This document shows positions 7,121 through 16,367 of a stretch of DNA of 64,000 nt, one piece after another; position 1 is the stretch's first letter; every line of letters starts with the position of its first letter. The translations under genes and the position numbers were made by a program. Below the pieces are notes generated by a model, which saw nothing but the letters and a program-made list of their open reading frames with translations, did no database searches and had not been told where the DNA came from. Source of the DNA: Paractinoplanes brasiliensis (GTDB lineage: Bacteria > Actinomycetota > Actinomycetes > Mycobacteriales > Micromonosporaceae); the NCBI RefSeq assembly GCF_004362215.1, contig NZ_SNWR01000001.1:4942001-5006000 (forward strand). The letters run 5' to 3'.

Positions 7121-8224
7121 GTGACCGAGTCTTCGCAGGGCAACACGCAGGGCTTCGGTCCCCTTCCGGAGGGCGCCGAGCCGACAGCGCCGACCGGCAG
7201 CGCCCCATCGGCGGGTCCGCCCGGCGACACCCCGACAGGCGGTCCGGCCGGCGGGACCCCATCGACGGGTCCGGGCGGCGACACCCCGACAGGCGGTCCG
7301 GCCGGCGGGACCCCATCGACGGGTCCGGGCGGCAGCGTCCCGGCGCGTGGTCTGGGCAGCGGCGTCCCGGCGCGTGGTCTGGGCAGCGGCGTCTCGACGG
7401 GTGGTCTGGGCAGCGGCGTCCCATCGACGGGTCCGGGCAGCGGCGTCCCTACGGGTGGTCCGATCGGCGGCGTCCCGACGGGCCACACCCCCGGCTACGG
7501 CCCGTTCCAGGGCGGCGACCCCTTCGGCGGGCAGCAGCCGGGCTGGACAGACACCCCGTACGGCTTCTCCACCCCGCCCGGCCGCCGCATCGAGCCGTCG
7601 CCGCCGCCCGATCGCAGCCGCCTCTTCATGGGCATGACCGCAGGGCTGGTCGCGGGCCTGCTTCTCTTCGGTACGGCAGGCTATTTCGCCGGCCGCGCCA
7701 CCGCACCCACGTCCCCGGCGGCCGCGACGAGCGGCGGGCCAGGAGTCTTCGAACAGAACCAGATGGCGGTCAACCGGGACGACTTCCAGGGCACCGGCCT
7801 GACCGCCATCTCCGAGGGTTTTCTTCCCTACTTGTCGGCGTGCACCCGCCCCAAGGCCAATGCCGGCGAAAAGGTCCGTGTCCGCTGCACGCTCGACGGG
7901 ATGAGCGCGATCTTCGTCGAGTACGACTCGCTCGCCGACCGGGACGAGGTCAGGGCCCGGGCACTGGGTCAGGCGGTCGACGCGCGCTCCCTCGCGCCCG
8001 GTGCAGCCCCGGCGGCCGAGCGGGCCACTCCGTCGGGCCGGGTCACCGGCAACTACTTGGAGTACGCATACCGTCTCACGGAGAGTGGTGTCACCCGGAC
8101 GGTCAGCGGCATCTGGTGGGACGACGCCCGGACCCCCGTCGCGGGGTACCTGCTGGCGTACTGGAAGGAGGGTTTGCGTGAGAAGTGGGAGCCGATGCGC
8201 GATCTCTGGTCCCGGTACGCCTGA
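7121..8224 (+). CDS. Gly/Pro/Thr-repeat single-pass membrane protein, unknown function
   Basis: A 367-residue protein I cannot assign to a named family. Residues ~25-125 are low-complexity, with two copies of an 18-residue Gly/Pro/Thr unit followed by 9- to 10-residue G-S-G-V-P-type units. A single membrane segment follows near residues 165-190 (MGMTAGLVAGLLLFGTAGYFAG), and the last ~175 residues form a compact domain with two cysteines (CTRPKANAGEKVRVRC), so the C-terminal domain is probably extracytoplasmic. GTG 7121 fits the -10 element; an upstream GTG at 7064 would add 19 residues with no supporting signal. It sits alone between recX and rny. A role at the cell envelope is inference only. 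Confidence 0.7.
   Translation: MTESSQGNTQGFGPLPEGAEPTAPTGSAPSAGPPGDTPTGGPAGGTPSTGPGGDTPTGGPAGGTPSTGPGGSVPARGLGSGVPARGLGSGVSTGGLGSGVPSTGPGSGVPTGGPIGGVPTGHTPGYGPFQGGDPFGGQQPGWTDTPYGFSTPPGRRIEPSPPPDRSRLFMGMTAGLVAGLLLFGTAGYFAGRATAPTSPAAATSGGPGVFEQNQMAVNRDDFQGTGLTAISEGFLPYLSACTRPKANAGEKVRVRCTLDGMSAIFVEYDSLADRDEVRARALGQAVDARSLAPGAAPAAERATPSGRVTGNYLEYAYRLTESGVTRTVSGIWWDDARTPVAGYLLAYWKEGLREKWEPMRDLWSRYA
7211..7480 (+). repeat. In-frame tandem repeats encoding Gly/Pro/Thr units
   Basis: A 54-bp unit (Gly-Gly-Asp-Thr-Pro-Thr-Gly-Gly-Pro-Ala, then Gly-Gly-Thr-Pro-Ser-Thr-Gly-Pro) is present twice almost exactly. Degenerate ~30-bp units of the G-L-G-S-G-V-P type follow. The array keeps the reading frame. 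Confidence 0.8.
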
Positions 8225-8606
8225 ATTGCCCACCGGTGTCGTGAGCTGGGCGTAAGCGAGTCTGTGCCCTACGTCCCATCCGCTGCCGAATCATGGATCC
8301 TTGACCGAAGTGGCATCCGCGACCTAGCCTCGCGTTACACAAGGTTTGTTCGACCATCGCATGCAACACGCACAACATAGATCGCATTACATTACGGCAT
8401 CACTTGTAACCTGCAAGCAGCCAGCTTTTTGGCCCCGGCGCCCGAACCGCACGCGCCGCGTGGCCCGATATATGGGCGGTCGGCGCCGTCGCACCCCGTA
8501 CGGGCGGCGGTCCGATGACGCCTGTGTCGTCGCGCCTTGGTCGGGCATCCCGTCAGAAGGCCCGCGTGCTCACAACGCGCCGGGCGGCGAAGGGAGACGC
8601 GGCGAG
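8225..8606 (+). other. Intergenic region upstream of rny with promoter
   Basis: A 382-bp gap without a convincing gene. TTGACC (8301-8306) and TAGCCT (8325-8330) with an 18-bp spacer form a good promoter toward rny, leaving a ~270-nt leader. The first part of the leader (8340-8440) is distinctly more AT-rich than its surroundings and ends in a T-run after CAGC near 8424-8432, so an attenuator or small RNA is possible but no strong stem precedes the run. Confidence 0.5.
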
Positions 8607-10370
8607 ATGACCGCCCTGGACTGGGTGCTGGTGGTGGCGATCGTCGTCCTGGCACTCCTCGTGGTGGCCGGCCTGGTGCTCGGCGCCCGTGCGCTGCGTC
8701 AGCTGCACAAGGTCCGGGCGGACGGCCACGTGCAGGGTCAGGCCGTCGACGACGCGCTGGCCAAGGTCGAGGACGCCAACGCCAAGGTCGAAGACGCCAA
8801 TGCCAAGGTCGACGACGCGAACGCCAAAGCCGCCTCCGTACGCGCGGAGGCCGCCGCCGCCAAGGCCGAAGCCGCCGCCGCCCGCGCCGAGGCCCGCCGG
8901 GTGCTCGAGGCCGCGCACAGTGAGGCCGACACGATCCTCGAGCACGCCCACCGCCAGGCCGAGGCCGACGCCGAGCAGGTTCGCGCCGCCTCCCGCCGTC
9001 AGGGCGAGCGTGAGGTCGCGCTGCTCAACACGACCGCGAAGGAGCAGGCCGCCGAGGTCGAGCGCCGCGCCGCCCGAATCGACGAGCGCGAGCGTCTGCA
9101 TGCCGAGGAGGTCGAGCGCCTGGTCGAGCGGGAGCGCCGCCTCGCGAGCATGGACGCCGATCTGGCCGCCCGCGAGGCCGCCCTGGCCCGTCGTGAGGCC
9201 GAGCTGGCCGGCATCGAGGAGCAGAAGCGTCGCGAGCTGCAGCGGATCGCCGGGCTGACCGCCGAGGTGGCCCGCGCCGAGCTGGTCGAGGGCATCGAGG
9301 CGCAGGCCAAGCGTGAGGCCGCGATCCTGGTGCGCGACATCGAGAGCGAGGCCAAGGCCACCGCCGACACCCGGGCCCGGCACATCGTGGTCGACGCGAT
9401 TCAGCGGATCGCCAGCGAGCAGACCTCGGAGAGCGTGGTCAGCGTGCTGCACCTGCCCAGCGACGAGATGAAGGGCCGGATCATCGGTCGTGAGGGCCGC
9501 AACATCCGCGCCTTCGAGTCGGTCACCGGGGTCAACCTGATCATCGACGACACTCCCGAGGCGGTCCTGCTCTCCTGCTTCGACCCCGTACGCCGTGAGG
9601 TCGGTCGCCTGACCCTCGAGAAGCTCGTCCTGGACGGCCGCATCCACCCGCACCGCATCGAGGAGGTGTTCGACAGCGCCAAGAACGAGGTCGACGTTCT
9701 CTGCGACCGGGCCGCGGAGGAGGCGCTGGTCGACGTCGGCATCACGAACCTGCACCCCGAGCTGGCCAAGCTGCTGGGCCGGCTGCGTTACCGCACCAGC
9801 TACGGCCAGAACGTGCTCAAGCATCTCGTCGAGACCGCCCACATCGCCGGCATCATGGCCGCCGAGCTGGGCCTGGATGTGCCGACGATGAAGCGGGCGG
9901 CGTTCCTGCACGACATCGGCAAGGCCCTGACCCACGAGGTCGAGGGCAGCCACGCGCTGATCGGCGCCGACCTGGCCCGCAAGTACGGCGAGTCCGAGGA
10001 CGTGGTGCACGCGATCGAGGCGCACCACAACGAGGTGCAGCCGCAGACCATCGAGGCCGTGCTGACCCAGGCCGCCGACGCCTGCTCGGGCGGTCGCCCG
10101 GGGGCCCGGCGGGAGAGCCTCGAGGCGTACGTGAAAAGGCTGGAGCGCATCGAGGAGATCGCCGCGGGCAAGGCCGGTGTCGAGAAGGTCTTCGCCATGC
10201 AGGCCGGGCGCGAGATCAGGGTGATGGTGCGCCCGGACGACATCGACGACATCGGCGCGGCGGTGCTGGCCCGGGACGTGGCCAAGCAGATCGAGGAGGA
10301 GCTGACCTACCCGGGGCAGATCCGGGTCACGGTCGTACGGGAATCACGAGTCACCGAGCTCGCTCGTTAG
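8607..10370 (+). CDS. rny: Ribonuclease Y
   Basis: A 587-residue RNase Y. An N-terminal membrane anchor (residues 4-27, LDWVLVVAIVVLALLVVAGLVLG) is followed by a long Ala/Glu-rich coiled coil (about 35-260) containing short repeats of the V-E-D-A-N-A-K type. The KH domain contains G-R-I-I-G-R-E-G-R-N-I-R-A, and the HD domain carries the metal-binding pair in FLHDIGKAL. It initiates mRNA turnover by endonucleolytic cleavage at the membrane. ATG 8607 follows GGGAGACGCGGCG; the longer frame to 8346 lacks homology. The 3' end overlaps the convergent DinB-like gene by 27 bp. Confidence 0.96.
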   Translation: MTALDWVLVVAIVVLALLVVAGLVLGARALRQLHKVRADGHVQGQAVDDALAKVEDANAKVEDANAKVDDANAKAASVRAEAAAAKAEAAAARAEARRVLEAAHSEADTILEHAHRQAEADAEQVRAASRRQGEREVALLNTTAKEQAAEVERRAARIDERERLHAEEVERLVERERRLASMDADLAAREAALARREAELAGIEEQKRRELQRIAGLTAEVARAELVEGIEAQAKREAAILVRDIESEAKATADTRARHIVVDAIQRIASEQTSESVVSVLHLPSDEMKGRIIGREGRNIRAFESVTGVNLIIDDTPEAVLLSCFDPVRREVGRLTLEKLVLDGRIHPHRIEEVFDSAKNEVDVLCDRAAEEALVDVGITNLHPELAKLLGRLRYRTSYGQNVLKHLVETAHIAGIMAAELGLDVPTMKRAAFLHDIGKALTHEVEGSHALIGADLARKYGESEDVVHAIEAHHNEVQPQTIEAVLTQAADACSGGRPGARRESLEAYVKRLERIEEIAAGKAGVEKVFAMQAGREIRVMVRPDDIDDIGAAVLARDVAKQIEEELTYPGQIRVTVVRESRVTELAR

Positions 10371-10844
10371 CCCCAGCTGTTCCCGCAGGATGTCGGCGTG
10401 ACCGCAGTGCTGCGCGTGCTCGCGCAGCATGTGCAGGTAGACCCAGCGCAGCGGGATGGGCCCGCGCCGATTGCCGGGCAGCTCGTCGTCCAGGGAGAGA
10501 GCGGAGACGGCCCGGCGCGACGCTTCGCAAGCGGCCAGGAAAGACTCCCGGACCGAGGCGATCGTGTCGGAGTCGTCCAGGTGGAACGACTCGTCGGGGT
10601 CGCCGGGAATGCCGATGTCGGCGCGGGACCGCCCGGTGACGGCCTCGTCGAACCACACCTTCTCGACGAAGGTCGCGTGTTTCACCAGGCCCAGCAGGGT
10701 GGTGCGGGACGGCACGAGCGACCGGCGCACCTGCTCCTCGGTCAGATCGTCGAGGCAGTCGTGCAGAGCCTGGCGGTGCTCGTCGAGGAAGACCTCGAAC
10801 TGGGCTCGTAACGGCTGGTGAAGGACGTCGTCCGCGGAGATCAT
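10344..10844 (-). CDS. DinB-family protein (DUF664)
   Basis: A 166-residue four-helix-bundle protein of the DinB/YfiT group (DUF664 type). The probable metal-binding histidines are His52 in LGLVKHATFVE and the pair in HMLREHAQHCGHAD near residues 142-153. Relatives include mycothiol-dependent enzymes and uncharacterised metal-binding proteins; the exact reaction is unknown. It lies downstream of gluD in the same direction but is separated from it by a strong terminator hairpin, so it probably has its own promoter. It is convergent with rny and overlaps it by 27 bp. Confidence 0.85.
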   Translation of the reverse strand: MISADDVLHQPLRAQFEVFLDEHRQALHDCLDDLTEEQVRRSLVPSRTTLLGLVKHATFVEKVWFDEAVTGRSRADIGIPGDPDESFHLDDSDTIASVRESFLAACEASRRAVSALSLDDELPGNRRGPIPLRWVYLHMLREHAQHCGHADILREQLGLTSELGDS

Positions 10845-10863
10845 GACCGAAGCATGTCAAGCG

Positions 10864-10893
10864 TGGTGGCCCCGGATCAACCCGGGGCCACCA
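10864..10893 (-). terminator. Terminator hairpin after gluABCD
   Basis: A perfect 12-bp GC-rich stem (10864-10875 with 10882-10893) and a 6-nt loop start 4 bp after the gluD stop. There is no U-run, as is common for actinobacterial terminators. Confidence 0.8.
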
Positions 10894-10896
10894 GCG

Positions 10897-11787
10897 CTAC
10901 AGCGTTCCGCCGCCCCCGCCGAGGCCGGGCTCGATGGTCGCCTGCTGCGTGGCGGCGCCGGCCGCCCGCGGGGCACGGCCCTTGCGACGGGTGCGCCGGC
11001 TGAGCCAGCCCGCGAACGCGGTGAGCAGCGAGTTGATAATGATGTAGATGATCGCCGCCACGATCGCGGCCTGCACCACGTTGCCGAAGTTGGCCGAGAG
11101 GTTGTTGACGCCCAGCTGGATCAGTTCCCCGTACGAGATGATGTAGCCGAGCGCGGTGTCCTTGACCAGTACGACGAGCTGGCTGACGATCACCGGCAGC
11201 ATGGCCCGCGCCGCCTGCGGGATGAGCACGTGGGTCATCACCTGGCTCTTGCGCATGCCGATCGCGTACGACGCCTCGCTCTGCCCCCGGGGCACCGAGT
11301 GCACACCGGCCCGGAACGCCTCGGCCAGCACCGACCCGTTGTACAGGGTCAGGCCCAGCACCACGGCCCAGAAGATCGACATCGGCTGCTCGGTGATGAA
11401 CGGCACCCCGAAGAAGATGAAGAACATCAACAGCAGCAGCGGTACGGCCCGGAAGAACTCGACGACCGCACCGGCGGGCAGGCGCACCCACCAGTGGTCG
11501 GAGAGCCGCCCCACGGCGAAGATGATGCCGAAGGCCAGCGACAGCACCATGGCGACCGCGGCCGCCTGCAGGGTCGCCAGCAGACCGGGCAGGATGTAGT
11601 CCTGCCAGGTGCTCGCCTGGGTGAACGGCTCCCACAGGCTGCCCGCCCACTGGCCCTTGGCGTCGAAGCGCGAATAGATCCAGTAGAGCAGCGCGACGAG
11701 GCCGATGCCGAAGACGATCGTCAGGATCAGGTTGCGCGCCTTGGCCCTGGGCCCGGGGTGGTCGTAAAGAACGGCGTCGGTGCTCAT
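10897..11787 (-). CDS. gluD: Glutamate ABC transporter permease GluD
   Basis: A 296-residue permease of the polar amino acid ABC importer (HisM/GluD) class. An N-terminal membrane segment (ARNLILTIVFGIGLVALLYWIYS) precedes the typical core. The coupling motif E-A-F-R-A-G-V-H-S-V-P-R-G-Q-S-E-A lies near the middle. ATG 11787 has GGAGAG 6 bp upstream. It is the last gene of gluABCD and follows gluC after a 103-bp gap carrying a triple 18-bp repeat. It is expected to pair with GluC in the membrane to import glutamate. Confidence 0.92.
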   Translation of the reverse strand: MSTDAVLYDHPGPRAKARNLILTIVFGIGLVALLYWIYSRFDAKGQWAGSLWEPFTQASTWQDYILPGLLATLQAAAVAMVLSLAFGIIFAVGRLSDHWWVRLPAGAVVEFFRAVPLLLLMFFIFFGVPFITEQPMSIFWAVVLGLTLYNGSVLAEAFRAGVHSVPRGQSEASYAIGMRKSQVMTHVLIPQAARAMLPVIVSQLVVLVKDTALGYIISYGELIQLGVNNLSANFGNVVQAAIVAAIIYIIINSLLTAFAGWLSRRTRRKGRAPRAAGAATQQATIEPGLGGGGGTL

Positions 11788-11805
11788 GGCGTCTCTCCGC
11801 TTCGC

Positions 11806-11859
11806 TCCGAGCCGGCACGAGCGTTCGAGTCGGCACGAGCATCCGAGCCGGCACGAGCA
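11806..11859 (-). repeat. Three tandem 18-bp repeats between gluC and gluD
   Basis: Near-identical 18-bp units at 11806-11823, 11824-11841 and 11842-11859 (core GAGYCGGCACGAGC) lie in the untranslated spacer just upstream of the gluD ribosome site. Confidence 0.85.
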
Positions 11860-11890
11860 CGTGTGCTGCTGAGCCTGATTGTTCGCTCGC

Positions 11891-12565
11891 TCACCTCTTC
11901 ACCGCCAGGCGGCCGGCCAGCCAGCCGAACGCGTAGCCGGTGGGGATCAGCACGACCGCGAAGGTGCCGGCGAAGACCAGGAAGATCGCGATGACGGCGT
12001 TGCCGTTCGCGTTGATCAGGTCCTTCATCGCGTTCGACGACTCCATCAGGCCGATCGTGCCGACGATCGTCGAGTTCTTGCAGAGCGCGATGAGGATGCT
12101 GCCCAGCGGCGCGATCACGGCGCGGCCGGCCTGGGGCAGGACGATCATCGTCAGTGTCTGGCGGAACGACATGCCGATCGCCCGCGCCGCCTCGGCCTGG
12201 CCCGGCGGGACGGTGTTGATGCCGGAACGGATCGCCTCGCACACGAAGGCCGCGGTGTAGACGGACAGGCCGACCACGCCGAGCCAGAAGTTGTTGAGGT
12301 CGATGTCGTCGGCGATCGAGAAGCCCAGCGTCGAGAAGAGACCGAAGTAGCAGAAGAAGATGATCAGCGTGAGTGGCGTGTTCCGGAAGATGTTGACCCA
12401 GGCCGTGCCGAAGCCGCGCAGCACCGGGACGGGGGACACGCGCATCGCGGCGAGCAGCACGCCCAGGATCAGCGCACCGGCGCCGCCGGCCAGGGTCAGC
12501 TTCAGGATCCAGAGGAACCCGGTTATGTACACGTCCCGGTTGGCCGGGTCGGAGAAGACGTCCAT
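11891..12565 (-). CDS. gluC: Glutamate ABC transporter permease GluC
   Basis: A 224-residue amino acid ABC permease of the HisM family with about five membrane segments and the ATPase-coupling motif E-A-I-R-S-G-I-N-T-V-P-P-G-Q-A-E-A near residues 125-141. ATG 12565 is preferred over GTG 12571 because GAAGG lies 7-8 nt before it. It forms the GluC-GluD heterodimer with the downstream gene product. A strong hairpin separates it from gluB, probably lowering expression of the permeases relative to the binding protein. Confidence 0.92.
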   Translation of the reverse strand: MDVFSDPANRDVYITGFLWILKLTLAGGAGALILGVLLAAMRVSPVPVLRGFGTAWVNIFRNTPLTLIIFFCYFGLFSTLGFSIADDIDLNNFWLGVVGLSVYTAAFVCEAIRSGINTVPPGQAEAARAIGMSFRQTLTMIVLPQAGRAVIAPLGSILIALCKNSTIVGTIGLMESSNAMKDLINANGNAVIAIFLVFAGTFAVVLIPTGYAFGWLAGRLAVKR

Positions 12566-12598
12566 CGGCACCTTCGGCAGTGAATAGGGGCAAAGGGC

Positions 12599-12624
12599 GG
12601 CGGGGCCGGTTTCCCGGCCCCGCC
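12599..12624 (-). terminator. Intra-operon hairpin between gluB and gluC
   Basis: A perfect 11-bp GC stem (12599-12609 with 12614-12624) with a 4-nt loop lies 13 bp after the gluB stop and 34 bp before gluC. Hairpins at this place typically cause partial termination and stabilise the binding-protein mRNA. Confidence 0.75.
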
Positions 12625-12637
12625 GACCATCAGAGGA

Positions 12638-13495
12638 TCAGGCGCAGTTGCTGAGCTTGCTGGCGTCGAGCTCGGGCGCCGGGGTGCCGCTCTTGCCCAG
12701 GGTGTCGTCCCAGGCCTTCTTGTACGAGCCGTCGGTGGCGGCCGCCTTCAGGATGTCGTTGATCTTGTTGCAGCCCGCGGTGTCGTCCTTCTTGAGGCCG
12801 ATGCCGTACGGCTCCTCGCTGAACGGCTTGCCGACCACCTTGAACTTGCCGGCGTACTGTTCCTGGGCCGCGTAGCCCGCGAGGATGATGTCGTCGGTGG
12901 TGACCGCGTCGACCTGACCGCCGGCCAGCGCCGTCACGCACTTGGAGTACGTGTCGAACTGCTGGAGCTTGGCGTCCTTGTGCTCCTCCTGGATCCGCTT
13001 GGCCGGGGTCGAGCCGCTCACCGAGCAGACCCGCTTGCCCGCCAGCGACTCCGGGCCGGTGAGCGTCGAGTCGGTCGGAACCAGCAGGTCCTGGCCCGCG
13101 ATGAAGTACGGCCCGGCGAAGTTGACGACCTTCTTGCGCTCGTCGTTGATCGTGTAGGTCGCCACGACGAGGTCGACCTGGCCCTGCTGGATGTACGGCT
13201 CGCGGTTGGCCGAGACGGTGGTCTTCCACTCGATGCCGGACTCGGGGACACCCAGGCCCTTAGCGATGATCTTGCCGATCTCGACGTCGAAGCCGGTGTA
13301 GGTGCTGCCGGACTGCAGGCCGAGGCCGGGCTGGTCGGCCTTGACGCCGATGACCAGCTTGCCGCTCGCCGCCTTGCCCTCGATGCCCTTGGCGGTGCTG
13401 CCGCTGCCGGTGCCCTCGTCGTCCCCGCCGCACGCGGCCACGGCCAGCGCCATGGTGAGCGCTCCGAGAGTGGCTGCCAATCGGGTGATGCGCAT
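12638..13495 (-). CDS. gluB: Glutamate ABC transporter substrate-binding lipoprotein GluB
   Basis: A 285-residue periplasmic-binding-type lipoprotein. It has a signal peptide with lipobox A-V-A-A-C (Cys22), then a Gly/Ser linker and a two-lobed amino-acid-binding domain (start GKLVIGVKADQPGLGLQSG, with the conserved 'GFDVEIGKIIAKGLG'). It captures glutamate outside the membrane and delivers it to GluCD. ATG 13495 has GGAG in GAGGAGCGACAACC upstream. It is the second gene of the operon. Confidence 0.94.
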   Translation of the reverse strand: MRITRLAATLGALTMALAVAACGGDDEGTGSGSTAKGIEGKAASGKLVIGVKADQPGLGLQSGSTYTGFDVEIGKIIAKGLGVPESGIEWKTTVSANREPYIQQGQVDLVVATYTINDERKKVVNFAGPYFIAGQDLLVPTDSTLTGPESLAGKRVCSVSGSTPAKRIQEEHKDAKLQQFDTYSKCVTALAGGQVDAVTTDDIILAGYAAQEQYAGKFKVVGKPFSEEPYGIGLKKDDTAGCNKINDILKAAATDGSYKKAWDDTLGKSGTPAPELDASKLSNCA

Positions 13496-13532
13496 GGTTG
13501 TCGCTCCTCGAATTCTGTTCTGTCTTCTGGAC

Positions 13533-14276
<744 letters not shown>

Positions 14277-14408
14277 TGCTGGACCACCGTCCCTGTTCTT
14301 GCGGATCACCCGGATGGGCACACTCTATGTGGGCCCTTGTATCGGTTCACACCGAGAATGGTCACGGAGCGGTAACACAGACAGTGCGAGCGGCGAGCAT
14401 TGTCCACC

Positions 14409-14852
14409 ATGTTCGTTATGGCTGACATGGATCCGACAGGCGGCCTCTGGAACTGGGCGGCTTCCGCGTCCCTTTCCGAGGAACGGGTCCACGCCGCGCT
14501 CGCGGGGGCGCTGGAGCGCACGGTCGTGCCTCTCGGGCCGGAAACCGTCGCCGGCGCCGTGTTGTGCGATGTCTATCACGTCGGCGGCGACTTTCCGACG
14601 CTGATCGATGTCTACCTGGCCCCGGAGTCCCTGGCCGAGGCCACGGCGGCCAGCGCGGTCGCCGTCCGGCTCGAGGTGGAGATCATCCTTCCGGACGACA
14701 CGCTCGACCCGACCAGGTTCGTGCTCGCCCGGCCCGACGGCAGCCTGGGGCTGGTGCACGCCGACGAGGTCGAGACCGACGACGGCCCGGAAAGGCGCCG
14801 CGTACGTCCGTGCACCGGCGGCCTCACCGGGTGCGAGCGGCCTGCCGCCTGA
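14409..14852 (+). CDS. Hypothetical protein
   Basis: A 147-residue acidic protein with no family I recognise. It begins MFVMADMDPTGGLWNWAAS and alternates helical Ala/Leu-rich segments with beta-like stretches (LEVEIILPDDTLDPTRFVLARPDG). Alternative ATGs at 14421 and 14430 are equally possible, since no clear ribosome site precedes any of them. It lies 30 bp upstream of miaB in the same direction and divergent from gluABCD. GC skew at third positions supports coding, but no function can be inferred. Confidence 0.6.
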   Translation: MFVMADMDPTGGLWNWAASASLSEERVHAALAGALERTVVPLGPETVAGAVLCDVYHVGGDFPTLIDVYLAPESLAEATAASAVAVRLEVEIILPDDTLDPTRFVLARPDGSLGLVHADEVETDDGPERRRVRPCTGGLTGCERPAA

Positions 14853-14882
14853 GCGAGGCACGGCGTACGCTGGCTCCTTGCC

Positions 14883-16367
14883 ATGACTACTGAGCTGCAG
14901 GGCGCCACCCGCACGTACGACGTGCGCACGTACGGCTGCCAGATGAACGTGCACGACAGCGAGCGCATCTCCGGTCTGATGGAGGACGCGGGTTACGTGC
15001 GTGCCGCCGATCCCGAGTCGGCCGACGTCGTGGTCTTCAACACCTGCGCCGTACGGGAAAACGCCGACAACCGCCTCTACGGCAACCTCGGGCATCTGCG
15101 CCCCACGAAGCTGAAGAAGCCGGACATGCAGATCGCGGTCGGCGGCTGCCTGGCGCAGAAGGACCGTGGCGACATCGTCAAGAAGGCGCCCTGGGTCGAC
15201 GTCGTCTTCGGCACCCACAACATCGGCTCGCTGCCCGCCCTGCTCGAACGCGCTCGGCACAACTCCGAGGCCGAGGTCGAGATCCTCGAGTCGCTCGAGG
15301 TGTTCCCCTCGACGCTGCCGACCAAGCGCGAGTCCACGTACGCGGGGTGGGTCTCGATCTCGGTGGGGTGCAACAACACCTGCACGTTCTGCATCGTGCC
15401 GTCGCTGCGCGGCAAGGAGAAGGACCGTCGGCCGGGCGAGATCCTGGCCGAGGTCGAGGCCCTGGTCGCCGAGGGCGTGCTCGAGGTCACCCTGCTCGGG
15501 CAGAACGTGAACTCGTACGGCGTCGAGTTCGGCGACCGGCTGGCGTTCGGCAAGCTGCTGCGCTCGACCGGGTCGATCGAGGGCCTGGAACGGGTGCGCT
15601 TCACCAGCCCCCACCCGAAGGACTTCACCGACGACGTGATCGCCGCGATGGCCGAGACCCCCAACGTCTGCCACTCGCTGCACATGCCGCTGCAGTCGGG
15701 CTCCGACCGTGTGCTCAAGGCCATGCGCCGCAGCTATCGGCAGGAGAAATACCTCGGCATCATCGACAAGGTGCGGGCCGCCATGCCCGACGCCGCGATC
15801 ACCACCGACATCATCGTGGGCTTCCCCGGCGAGACCGACGAGGACTTCGAGCAGACCCTCGAGGTCGTCCGGCGGGCGCGGTTCTCCAGCGCCTTCACGT
15901 TCCAGTATTCGAAGCGCCCCGGCACGCCCGCCGCGGTCATGGCGGAGCAGCTGCCCAAGGCCGTCGTGCAGGAACGTTACGAGCGCCTGATCACCCTGCT
16001 CGAAGAGATCACCTGGGCCGAGAACAAGAAGCTCGTCGGCGAAAAGGTCGAGGTGCTCGTCGCGGTCGGCGAGGGGCGCAAGGACGAGCGTACGGGCCGG
16101 ATGAGCGGCCGGGCCCGGGACGGCCGGCTGGTGCACTTCGCCACCGGCGGTCTCACCCCGCGCCCCGGCGACATCGTCGAGACCGTGGTGACCTACGCGG
16201 CCCCGCACCACCTCAACGCCGACGGCGAACCGCTCACCCACCGCCGCACCCGCGCGGGCGACGCCTTCGAGGCCGGCCGCACCCCGAAACTCAAGGGCGT
16301 CTCGCTGGGCCTGCCGTCGCTCGGTGTCCCGGCCCCGCTGCCGGCGGCCGAGGGCTGCTCGCTCTGA
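14883..16367 (+). CDS. miaB: tRNA-2-methylthio-N6-dimethylallyladenosine synthase MiaB
   Basis: A 494-residue radical-SAM methylthiotransferase. The N-terminal UPF0004 domain carries the auxiliary-cluster ligands Cys19, Cys55 and Cys89, and the radical-SAM motif is Cys163-x3-Cys167-x2-Cys170. A TRAM domain (about 370-440) precedes a 50-residue tail. The enzyme methylthiolates i6A37 of tRNAs, following MiaA, which is encoded 3.4 kb downstream. ATG 14883 is supported by the family N-terminus. The last 77 bp overlap the convergent LysR gene. Confidence 0.96.
   Translation: MTTELQGATRTYDVRTYGCQMNVHDSERISGLMEDAGYVRAADPESADVVVFNTCAVRENADNRLYGNLGHLRPTKLKKPDMQIAVGGCLAQKDRGDIVKKAPWVDVVFGTHNIGSLPALLERARHNSEAEVEILESLEVFPSTLPTKRESTYAGWVSISVGCNNTCTFCIVPSLRGKEKDRRPGEILAEVEALVAEGVLEVTLLGQNVNSYGVEFGDRLAFGKLLRSTGSIEGLERVRFTSPHPKDFTDDVIAAMAETPNVCHSLHMPLQSGSDRVLKAMRRSYRQEKYLGIIDKVRAAMPDAAITTDIIVGFPGETDEDFEQTLEVVRRARFSSAFTFQYSKRPGTPAAVMAEQLPKAVVQERYERLITLLEEITWAENKKLVGEKVEVLVAVGEGRKDERTGRMSGRARDGRLVHFATGGLTPRPGDIVETVVTYAAPHHLNADGEPLTHRRTRAGDAFEAGRTPKLKGVSLGLPSLGVPAPLPAAEGCSL

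Noticed and set aside
14395..14404. Third DnaA-box-like sequence (TTGTCCACC)
   Set aside because: One mismatch and isolated upstream of a hypothetical gene; not enough to call.
14325..16241. 638-codon minus-strand open frame
   Set aside because: Antisense to miaB; the miaB product has all catalytic cysteines, while the antisense translation has no family features.
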